NCBI GenBank assembly: GCA_934086315.1
Contig: CAKOHZ010000001.1
Span: forward strand, 819,711-883,710
Origin: an uncultured Bacilli bacterium
Lineage (GTDB): Bacteria; Bacillota_I; Bacilli_A; RF39; UBA660
DNA: 64,000 nt
Direction of reading: 5' to 3'
Shown one piece after another: positions 17,021 through 23,929 of this stretch. The notes under the pieces were generated by a model. The model saw only the letters and a program-made list of their open reading frames with translations. It did not search any database and was not told the origin of the DNA. The translations under genes were made by a program, and so were the position numbers. Numbering within the stretch: the first letter of the stretch is position 1; every line of letters begins with the position of its first letter.

Positions 17021-17968
17021 TCACTTCTTAAGTTCTTTTGTCATACTCTTATCAAAAGACTTATCTTCTCCAATTTCAATTCTAAAAGCACGTTTACCTA
17101 CTTCATCCATTTTATCACTAATTACTTTTATTTCTTCTTTAGAACAATTATTTTTAATCATTCTTTCTCTTTCAGAATAAAGCCTTCTATATTCATTTTT
17201 TAAATACGAAAGAGTTAGTTCTCTATTAGTAACATTCTTTTTAGGAACATTCGTTTTTTTAATAGGAGTTGTAGGTTTTTTAGTAACAGTTTTTTCTTTT
17301 ATTTTCTCTTGTTTTATTTCTCTAGTTACTTCTTTCTTCTTTTCTTTTTTCTCTTTTATTTCTGAAATTAATTCTTTAGCTTCTTTTTTAATTTTTTTAG
17401 TTTTATTTCTATCAATATTTAAATCTTTCTTAGTACTCTTTATTGTTTTATAAAGAACATAACCAACTCTAGCACTAATAACTCCAAGAGCAATTAACAT
17501 AGGTATATTTGTAAAAAGCAATTTACCAAAAAGTCCACCAAGTAATAAAACAGCAGCAATACCAAATTGAATAAATAATGAGTTATTAGCATACCCTGAA
17601 TAATTAACTAAATTTCTTTTAAATACTTTCCTAGGTTCAGTATAAAAACTATCTTCATAACTAGAACTTCTGCTTTTAACTCTAGAACTATTAGCAATTT
17701 CACATAATTTAGATAATTCACTACTTAGTCTAGTATTTTTACCATTTAATATAACTTTATAATCAGAATATAAACTATCACTATTTAGTATTTCATAATA
17801 ATATCCATCTTTAGTTATAATGAATTTAGTAACCTTTCCTAAAACAACATCTTTCTTTAATTTAGAAATATATTTATCTAAGTTCTTACTTTCACCAGCA
17901 AAATATACTTTTGAATTATTTTTTTCTTCCACTATATTTAAATATTCATCATCGTATTCTTTATTCAT
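17021..17968 (-). CDS. Membrane protein with lysine-rich cytoplasmic region
   Basis: A 315-residue protein of unknown family. Residues 1-130 are soluble and mixed alpha/beta; two hydrophobic helices follow (SLFIQFGIAAVLLLGGLFG and IPMLIALGVISARVGYVLY, about 128-180), then a strongly basic, probably coiled-coil region rich in Lys and Glu, and a C-terminal helical stretch NREL...SYLKNEYRRLYSERER. The ATG has an exceptional GGGGGGG run five bases upstream. It ends with TGA and no clear terminator. It is upstream of the remnant gene in the same direction. Function unknown. Confidence 0.75.
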   Translation of the reverse strand: MNKEYDDEYLNIVEEKNNSKVYFAGESKNLDKYISKLKKDVVLGKVTKFIITKDGYYYEILNSDSLYSDYKVILNGKNTRLSSELSKLCEIANSSRVKSRSSSYEDSFYTEPRKVFKRNLVNYSGYANNSLFIQFGIAAVLLLGGLFGKLLFTNIPMLIALGVISARVGYVLYKTIKSTKKDLNIDRNKTKKIKKEAKELISEIKEKKEKKKEVTREIKQEKIKEKTVTKKPTTPIKKTNVPKKNVTNRELTLSYLKNEYRRLYSERERMIKNNCSKEEIKVISDKMDEVGKRAFRIEIGEDKSFDKSMTKELKK

Positions 17969-18023
17969 TATACCCCCCCAAATAAATACGATAGATTTTA
18001 CTACAAAATCAATTTTAAGTCAA

Positions 18024-18043
18024 ATAAAAAGGACTTAAAGTCC
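18024..18043 (-). terminator. Intrinsic terminator of cvpA-trxA
   Basis: Stem GGACT/AGTCC (18031-18035 with 18039-18043), followed by TTTTTATTTG on the minus strand. The trxA stop codon spans stem and loop. Confidence 0.7.
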
Positions 18044-18328
18044 ATTTATTATTTCAAGTAATTCATCACTAGTGTGATATCCAATAACTTCTTCTTGTTT
18101 TTGACCATCTTTAAAGAATATCATCGTAGGTACACTCATTATTCTATATTCTTGTGTTAGTTTTTGAAATTTATCTATGTCTACTTTTACTATTTTTATT
18201 TTGTCTTCAATAGCTTCAAGTTCACCTTCTAACATCTTACAAGGTCCACACCAAGTAGCATAAAAATCTACTAGCACATTACCACTACTAATTAATTCAT
18301 TAAAATCTTCTTTATCAAGATATATCAT
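18035..18328 (-). CDS. trxA: Thioredoxin
   Basis: Small (97-residue) cytosolic disulphide reductase. The active site WCGPCK is near residue 26, after the usual VDFYATWCGPC strand, and the cis-proline is present in MSVPTMIFFKDG. No signal peptide. Reduced presumably by the TrxB at 34114. It overlaps cvpA by one base (TAATG), so both are made from one message. Slightly shorter at the N-terminus than typical 104-108-residue thioredoxins. Confidence 0.93.
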   Translation of the reverse strand: MIYLDKEDFNELISSGNVLVDFYATWCGPCKMLEGELEAIEDKIKIVKVDIDKFQKLTQEYRIMSVPTMIFFKDGQKQEEVIGYHTSDELLEIINGL

Positions 18329-18993
18329 TATAATTTTCCTTTCTCACGTAATTTATTAACGTTTTCTTCAGTAATTATATCATATTTAATAAACAATTTA
18401 ATAGCTTCTTCATTTAATTTGTTTTTATCATTCTTATATGTTTTAGTTAAATCATATACTTCATTAATAGCTTGTCTAGTATCTTCAATAGCCGGACTCA
18501 TTATTGGGGTTGAATCTAATATAAAGTTCCCTACTTTTGAACTTTCAAGTCCTGTTATTCTGATAAATGGTTGACTACATATAAACAAGAATATAAACAC
18601 TATAATATATGCTTCTATAAATCCTACAATACCTCCACCTATTTTAGAGAAAAAGCCTAATATTATAGTAACATCTAATATTTTTTCTATAATACCAGTA
18701 ATCTTTAATAATATTCTAAGTACTAAATATAATACTGAAAATATTATTAAAAAAGCTATTGATTCATAAAGTAATATATTAATTATAGATACACCACTAA
18801 ATATTCCACCTAATTTAAAAAATGGTAAATGTTCGTACATAAATGTAGCTATTGGTGTTCTAAGATAAAAAGCAAATAATATACACACAACTAGTCCAAC
18901 GAGTAATACAACTTGTTTAATGAGTCCCCTACTCATACCACCAAGTACTCCTATTATTAAAATAGTTATTATAACAGCATCAGTAATATTCAT
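18328..18993 (-). CDS. cvpA: CvpA family membrane protein
   Basis: A 221-residue protein with four hydrophobic helices in the first 150 residues. The start (ITDAVIITILIIGVLGGMSRG) and the FSKIGGGIVGFIEAYIIVF segment fit the CvpA/YshB family, needed for colicin V export in E. coli and of unclear general role in envelope homeostasis. The C-terminal tail is charged and probably cytosolic. It is coupled to trxA by a one-base overlap and starts 9 bases before the end of the camelysin-like gene upstream. Confidence 0.8.
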   Translation of the reverse strand: MNITDAVIITILIIGVLGGMSRGLIKQVVLLVGLVVCILFAFYLRTPIATFMYEHLPFFKLGGIFSGVSIINILLYESIAFLIIFSVLYLVLRILLKITGIIEKILDVTIILGFFSKIGGGIVGFIEAYIIVFIFLFICSQPFIRITGLESSKVGNFILDSTPIMSPAIEDTRQAINEVYDLTKTYKNDKNKLNEEAIKLFIKYDIITEENVNKLREKGKL

Positions 18994-19001
18994 AAAACCT
19001 C

Positions 19002-20507
19002 CTATTTAGTTATTTTATATGGTGTAGTTAAAGTACCATCACCACTCAATATTTTAGTATCTTTTTTAAGTGTTATTACAGGTCTTACACCAGAAGCATT
19101 TCCAACACTATAAACTCTAAAATTACCACTTTGTGCAAGATAGTTATAAGCACCAGTACCATTATATGAAGCAGGTGACATAGTCCAATAATTAGTTCCA
19201 GTATCTAAGAAAATTTCTAAATCACTTGCAGTTGTAAGAGAACTATTATTATATCCAGCAAAAGAAAGTTCATCAACAGTAATTAAACCAACAGGATAAG
19301 TAAGAGCACTAATACCATTACTATTCTTAACACTTAATCTATCCTTTTTATTTATACAATTATAACTAGGTTTTCTCTCATAACTATTATTTCTATATGG
19401 TAAATACCCAGTATTTTTATTTCCATAACCTTCCAAACCAAAAGTAACATTACTAACAACAACTTTATTTGTTTTTCTATTACTGCAATACATAGAATCC
19501 TCTATATAACTAGAATATTCAGAAATATTAGCACTATACCAATTTTCTAAAACTGTTTTTATAGTACTAGAATTAACATTAGCATGTTCTTCAGAATAAG
19601 TTCCACTATTTGGAGCTCCATACATATATCCAACATAAGCATTATAATTAGTGTTATTATTAAATGCAGAAGTATTATCTAGTACACCACTAACTTCATC
19701 ACTACATACCCCATCGATAGCTTCACCGTTATATATAAGTCTAATACCACCATCTATAGTAGTTCTTAAAATTTTAAAGCATTTTCCAGCAAATAAAACA
19801 TTATTATTTAGATTTTTACTGCCTCTATAAAAATAAATTGTTTCACCATTTATAGAATCATTAGTATAGTAAACTCCTTCACCTTGTCTAGTTGTATAAT
19901 CTATATTAGTCTCTGCTATAGCATTACTTACTATTTTACTTCCTAAAGTTCCATTTTCATATATTTCACTATCTGGATTATATTTAGCAGATGAAGTAAT
20001 ATTTATATTAGCAGAAAATGTTTTATTCATATTATCACTTTGATCATCTTCAGTTCTTAAAAATGTAATATCCATTATATAAGAATGTTTAACACCAGGA
20101 TTGATTTTAACACTAGAAGCAATTATAGGATTACTAACTGGCATAGTAGTTTGCTTAATAATGGCTCCACCATTTGATCCACTCAATGTAAATACTAAAT
20201 CATCAGGATCAGCAAAATTATTAACTAAATCATTTAATTTAATATCATAATAAGCAACTACATCACCCGTATTTTCTACTGTAAATGTTTTACTAATACT
20301 TTCTCCTGTATATGCATTAACCATTGATACATTACTAGTATCTACATATGTAATTTGAATATTTTTATTAAATGTTGCAATATTTATATCTTTGCCTTTA
20401 CCTTCTATGTCCAAACTAAAATAAGCATAAGTAGCAGCAATCATTAAAACAACTAACATAATAATACCAACACTTGCAAATATCACACTAATTTTATTAG
20501 TTTTCAT
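19002..20507 (-). CDS. Camelysin/TasA-like N-terminus plus secreted C-terminal domain
   Basis: A 501-residue exported protein. A signal peptide (VIFASVGIIMLVVLMIAATYAYFS) leads into a TasA/camelysin-like domain (about 30-170) with ATFNKNIQITYVD and KTFTVENTGDVVAYYDIKL. Such proteins are usually processed by SipW-type peptidases. The C-terminal half (about 180-501) is a domain common in gut Bacillota, with WTMSPASYNGTGAYNYLA and SVGNASGVRPVITLKK near its end, resembling DUF6273-type sequences. Four cysteines in the second half may pair. No LPXTG. It precedes cvpA-trxA by 9 bases and could be co-transcribed. Role: surface or matrix protein, by inference. Confidence 0.7.
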   Translation of the reverse strand: MKTNKISVIFASVGIIMLVVLMIAATYAYFSLDIEGKGKDINIATFNKNIQITYVDTSNVSMVNAYTGESISKTFTVENTGDVVAYYDIKLNDLVNNFADPDDLVFTLSGSNGGAIIKQTTMPVSNPIIASSVKINPGVKHSYIMDITFLRTEDDQSDNMNKTFSANINITSSAKYNPDSEIYENGTLGSKIVSNAIAETNIDYTTRQGEGVYYTNDSINGETIYFYRGSKNLNNNVLFAGKCFKILRTTIDGGIRLIYNGEAIDGVCSDEVSGVLDNTSAFNNNTNYNAYVGYMYGAPNSGTYSEEHANVNSSTIKTVLENWYSANISEYSSYIEDSMYCSNRKTNKVVVSNVTFGLEGYGNKNTGYLPYRNNSYERKPSYNCINKKDRLSVKNSNGISALTYPVGLITVDELSFAGYNNSSLTTASDLEIFLDTGTNYWTMSPASYNGTGAYNYLAQSGNFRVYSVGNASGVRPVITLKKDTKILSGDGTLTTPYKITK

Positions 20508-20622
20508 ATACCCAACTCCTAGTTTCTACTAAAAATATTATATAATTAATGGTACTTTTTTTCAATAAAATTTGAAATATTTATACTTTTTTGGTAAAAT
20601 ACTACCGAGGAGGAAAAAAGAA

Positions 20623-21174
20623 ATGATAAAGGAATCAGATATATTAAATGAAAAAGATATTAAAACATTAAAAAAAGTTAGTACAGAAGTTACATTTCCT
20701 CTTAGTGAAGATGACTTATATTTAATCAATAATATGATTATGTATCTAAGATTAAGTCAAGATGAAGAATATGCAAAAAAATATAATATAAGGGCTGGTA
20801 TGGGACTTGCTGCTATACAACTAGGTGTATCAAAAAGATTTTTCGTTATTTCATATAAAAAAGATGATGGTACTTTTGAGGAATATAAAGTAATAAATCC
20901 GAAAATCATTTCTCATTCTGAAGAACAAGTTTATGTAGAAGAAGGAGAAGGATGTTTAAGTGTTACTAGATATGTAGAAGGTATTGTTCCTAGATTTGCA
21001 AGAGTAACAGTTGAATATCAAGACGAAGAAGGAAACAAAGTAACTAAAAGAGTACGTGAAGAAATCGCAGTTGCATTTCAACATGAAATAGATCATTTAA
21101 ATGGAATACTTTTCACTGACAAAATTGATCCTAAAGATCCATTTAAAAATCAAGAAAATATGAGAGCTATATAA
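20623..21174 (+). CDS. def: Peptide deformylase
   Basis: Removes the formyl group from nascent N-terminal methionine. Three family motifs are present: motif I GMGLAAIQLG (the usual Pro of GLAAPQ is Ile), motif II EGCLSV with the metal-binding Cys, and motif III QHEIDHLNG with the two metal His and catalytic Glu. About 183 residues with long loops, so type II as in Gram-positive bacteria. I chose ATG 20623, preceded by GAGGAGGAAAA; a longer frame adds 17 residues with no ribosome site. Own promoter region and own terminator. Confidence 0.93.
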   Translation: MIKESDILNEKDIKTLKKVSTEVTFPLSEDDLYLINNMIMYLRLSQDEEYAKKYNIRAGMGLAAIQLGVSKRFFVISYKKDDGTFEEYKVINPKIISHSEEQVYVEEGEGCLSVTRYVEGIVPRFARVTVEYQDEEGNKVTKRVREEIAVAFQHEIDHLNGILFTDKIDPKDPFKNQENMRAI

Positions 21175-21202
21175 CAAGTAAGAAATTACTTGTTTTTATT
21201 TT
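21175..21202 (+). terminator. Intrinsic terminator of def
   Basis: Seven-bp stem CAAGTAA/TTACTTG (21175-21181 with 21186-21192), GAAA loop, then TTTTTATTTT. Confidence 0.85.
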
Positions 21203-21258
21203 AGGTCTTTAGAATATACCTTCTATAATTATAAAAATATAATATTATAGGAGGCAAA

Positions 21259-21807
21259 ATGAATAATAATTGTAATTGTAATAATAAAATAAAAGTATTC
21301 CCACCATTCTATACTTGTTATGGTGCAACTGGTCCTACAGGGCCAACAGGACCTAGTGGTGGTGCTACAGGACCTACCGGACCTATTGGTGAAACTGGAC
21401 CAACAGGACCAACAGGACCAACTGGACCAACTGGACCAACAGGACCAACTGGGCCAACAGGAATAACACCTACTCTATCAATTGGAACAATAACCACAGG
21501 AGATCCAGGAACTGAAGCATCAGCAACAATCACTGGAACTGCTCCAAATTATATACTCAATTTAACTATACCACAAGGTCCTACAGGCGCAACGGGACCT
21601 ACTGGTGAAACTGGTGCAACTGGACCAACGGGACTTACTGGTGAAACTGGTGCCACTGGACCAACTGGGCCAACGGGACTTACTGGTGAAACTGGTGCCA
21701 CTGGACCAACTGGGCCAACGGGACCTACTGGTGAAACTGGTGCAACTGGACCAACAGGGCCAACAGGACCTACCGGACCAACAGGGCCAACAGGACCTTC
21801 AGCATAA
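21259..21807 (+). CDS. Collagen-like (BclA-type) surface protein
   Basis: A 182-residue protein. A short Asn/Cys-rich head (MNNNCNCNNKIKVFPPF, Cys 5, 7 and 20) leads into a first Gly-X-Y block (about 22-69), a spacer (about 70-105: TPTLSIGTITTGDPGTEASA and NYILNLTIPQ), and a second block (about 106-180) built of GPTGPTGPTG and GETGATGPTG units. Thr occupies nearly every Y position, the O-glycosylation site in BclA-like spore proteins. There is no signal peptide and no C-terminal globular domain, so assembly on the spore from the mother cell is more plausible than Sec export (inference). Strong AGGAGG site before the ATG. Its TAA overlaps the next ATG by one base, coupling it to a glycosyltransferase. 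Repeats are tandem at DNA level. Confidence 0.85.
   Translation: MNNNCNCNNKIKVFPPFYTCYGATGPTGPTGPSGGATGPTGPIGETGPTGPTGPTGPTGPTGPTGPTGITPTLSIGTITTGDPGTEASATITGTAPNYILNLTIPQGPTGATGPTGETGATGPTGLTGETGATGPTGPTGLTGETGATGPTGPTGPTGETGATGPTGPTGPTGPTGPTGPSA
21320..21805 (+). repeat. Tandem GPT/GET/GAT codon repeats
   Basis: In-gene 9-bp units (GG-CCA-ACA type, from about 21323-21466 and 21577-21803) interrupted by the 108-base spacer. In the second block a roughly 54-base unit encoding GPTGLTGETGATGPT recurs two to three times almost unchanged (for example near 21630-21690 and 21680-21745). Such arrays can expand or contract by slippage or recombination. Confidence 0.8.
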
Positions 21808-22874
21808 TGAAAAAATATAAAATTTGTGTTTATGCTATCTGTAAAGATGAATCCAAATTCATTAAGAGATGGTATGAATCAATAAAAGGAGCTGACTATA
21901 TATGTGTACTAGACACAGGATCAGAAGACGATAGTTTAAAAATACTAAAAGATTTAAAAATAAAAGTTAAACAGAAAATAATTAAGCCATGGAGATTTGA
22001 TATAGCACGTAATGAATCCATGAAATTAATACCAAAAGATGCGGATATATGTATATGTCTAGATTTAGATGAAATAATGCAATCAGGTTGGAAGGAAGAA
22101 CTACTTAAAATATGGAACAATAATGTCACAAGAATAAACTATAAATATAACTGGAGTCTTGATAATAATGATAAACCTATAATAAGTTTTTATGCTAATA
22201 AAATACACAAAAATGGTTACTATAAATGGACTCACCCAGTTCATGAGATATTAACTCCATTAAAAGAAGAAACACTTATAACAACAAATAATATAATCAT
22301 TAATCACTATCCTGATAGTACAAAATCAAGAAGTAACTATCTTCCACTTCTAGAACTTTCTGTTAAAGAAGATCCAACTGATGATAGAAACATGCACTAC
22401 TTAGGAAGAGAATATATGTACTATAGAAAATGGAACAAATGTATAGACACTTTAATAAAACATCTCTCACTCCCTTCAGCTACATGGAAAGATGAAAGAT
22501 GCGCATCTATGAGATTTATAGCTACTTCATACATAAATCTAAAAAGATATGATGAAGCACGCATGTGGTTAGATAAAGCAATGATTGAAGCACCTTACTT
22601 AAGAGATGCATTCACAGAAAGAATGATATTAGAATACAACCTTAAAAATTACGAAGAAAGTATTAAATATGGAAAAAAAGCATTAAAAATTAAAACAAGA
22701 GTATATTCATATATAAATTCAGAACATAGTTGGAATGAGACAATATATGATATAATGAGCTTAAACTACTATATGATTGGAAATAAAAAAGAAGGCCTTA
22801 AATATTTAAACAAAGCACTCAAAATAAATCCAAATAATGAAAGAATTAAAAATAATAAAAAATATTTTATGTAA
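21807..22874 (+). CDS. Family 2 glycosyltransferase with TPR-like C-terminus
   Basis: A 355-residue cytosolic protein. The first 110 residues are a GT-A fold of the GT2 type: ICVYAICKDESKFIKRW, VLDTGSEDDSLKIL, the RNESMKLI segment, and the metal-binding DLDE at residues 86-89 (CLDLDEIMQSGW). The C-terminal half (about 190-355) is made of helical TPR-like repeats (YDEARMWLDKAMIEAPYLRD, NYEESIKYGKKALKI, KEGLKYLNKALKINP). Such GT2-TPR proteins occur beside collagen-like or spore surface proteins. The one-base overlap with the collagen-like gene strongly suggests that gene's Thr-rich repeats are the acceptor (inference). Sugar donor unknown. Confidence 0.8.
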   Translation: MKKYKICVYAICKDESKFIKRWYESIKGADYICVLDTGSEDDSLKILKDLKIKVKQKIIKPWRFDIARNESMKLIPKDADICICLDLDEIMQSGWKEELLKIWNNNVTRINYKYNWSLDNNDKPIISFYANKIHKNGYYKWTHPVHEILTPLKEETLITTNNIIINHYPDSTKSRSNYLPLLELSVKEDPTDDRNMHYLGREYMYYRKWNKCIDTLIKHLSLPSATWKDERCASMRFIATSYINLKRYDEARMWLDKAMIEAPYLRDAFTERMILEYNLKNYEESIKYGKKALKIKTRVYSYINSEHSWNETIYDIMSLNYYMIGNKKEGLKYLNKALKINPNNERIKNNKKYFM

Positions 22875-22896
22875 AAGACTCTTTTAGAGTTTTTTA
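22873..22896 (+). terminator. Intrinsic terminator of the collagen-like/glycosyltransferase unit
   Basis: Stem ACTCT/AGAGT (22878-22882 with 22886-22890), extended by A/T pairs around a one-base bulge, and TTTTTT run right after the stop codon. Confidence 0.75.
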
Positions 22897-22965
22897 CTTT
22901 GTTTAAAAATAATTTATTTACTTTTTATATTATTTTGTTTATAATTATTCTAGGAGATAAGATAT

Positions 22966-23880
22966 ATGAAAAAAGGGAATAAAACAAGATTAATATTTTG
23001 GGGAATTATATGGATAATAGTTTTAATTCTTAGTGGAGTTGGATATTCCAGTTATCTATCAGGTCATGGAATTAAAGGTGAAGTTAGACGTAATTTAAAA
23101 CCAATTGTAGAAAAATTTAATAATTTAAAAGGATTAGAATCTTATAAAAGTGCTGGAATTAGTATTTCTGCTGAAATAAAAGATACACAAATAATAGTTA
23201 CTTATAAAACAACTGGAGCAACTGCTACATTCACATTTGATTATCAATCAATATCAACAGAAAAAGTACTATATATGAAATATAGCTCTGCCGATGAAGC
23301 AACAGCAAATCTAATGATTAAATCAATGATTGAAGCTGTATCAATGGTAAATGGACATAATGAAGGCGAAGTATTTAACACATACAAATTAGAAGATTTC
23401 TATAACGCATCTATTTTAGATGGTGTACAAATTAAAAGTGTAACAAATGGTAACGAAGTTTATATTGATATTAATAAATCAGTTGTAGATGGAATGAAAG
23501 ATAAAGACAAAAATAATACTACAACAACATCAGAAATTACAACAGATGATTTAAAAACATTAAAAACAGATTTAACAACTAATAAAGAATTTTTAAAAGA
23601 AAAAGAAACAGCAACATTATATATAGTTGATAATACAACAAGCTATATAATATTTATTACTGACTCTAATACAACAGAAAATAAAAATTATGAGACTATA
23701 ACAAATGTAATAAAAGAATTAACAGACGAAGCAACACTTCAAAAATTCACAACAAACATAGTCGACTTAAAAGCTAATAAACAATTTGAAAACATATCAG
23801 TTACAATTAATGCAGATATCACTAAAATACCAAAACTTACTGGTAAAACTAATGTAATTCAAGTAACTATAACTAAATAA
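22966..23880 (+). CDS. Membrane-anchored extracellular protein of unknown family
   Basis: A 304-residue protein with a basic start and one hydrophobic helix (IFWGIIWIIVLILSGVGYSSYL, split here as residues about 10-31), then an extracellular part rich in Thr, Asn and Lys. The ectodomain seems to hold two beta-rich units (about 35-165 and 195-304) joined by a Thr/Asp/Lys linker (KDKDKNNTTTTSEITTDD). No cysteine in the ectodomain, no lipobox, no LPXTG. CTAGGAGATAAG precedes the ATG. Monocistronic with its own terminator. I do not recognise it. Confidence 0.75.
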   Translation: MKKGNKTRLIFWGIIWIIVLILSGVGYSSYLSGHGIKGEVRRNLKPIVEKFNNLKGLESYKSAGISISAEIKDTQIIVTYKTTGATATFTFDYQSISTEKVLYMKYSSADEATANLMIKSMIEAVSMVNGHNEGEVFNTYKLEDFYNASILDGVQIKSVTNGNEVYIDINKSVVDGMKDKDKNNTTTTSEITTDDLKTLKTDLTTNKEFLKEKETATLYIVDNTTSYIIFITDSNTTENKNYETITNVIKELTDEATLQKFTTNIVDLKANKQFENISVTINADITKIPKLTGKTNVIQVTITK

Positions 23881-23902
23881 GGCAAAAGCCTTATTTTTTT
23901 AT
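23876..23902 (+). terminator. Intrinsic terminator after the membrane-anchored protein
   Basis: Eight-bp stem AATAAGGC/GCCTTATT (23876-23883 with 23888-23895) and TTTTTTT; the TAA is in the stem. Confidence 0.9.
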
Positions 23903-23905
23903 GCA

Positions 23906-23929
23906 TTAAAAAAGTTAGTGAAAACTAAT
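23906..23929 (-). terminator. Intrinsic terminator of smc
   Basis: Stem TTAGT/ACTAA (23915-23919 with 23924-23928) followed by CTTTTTTAAT on the minus strand; the smc TAG is in the stem. Confidence 0.7.

Noticed and set aside
21320..21803. Regular repeats as a possible CRISPR array
   Set aside because: Units are in-frame Gly-X-Y codons without unique spacers, and no cas genes are present.
21318..21820. Long open frames antisense to and in the +1 frame of the collagen-like gene
   Set aside because: They are by-products of the GPT codon repeat, have extreme composition and no ribosome sites.
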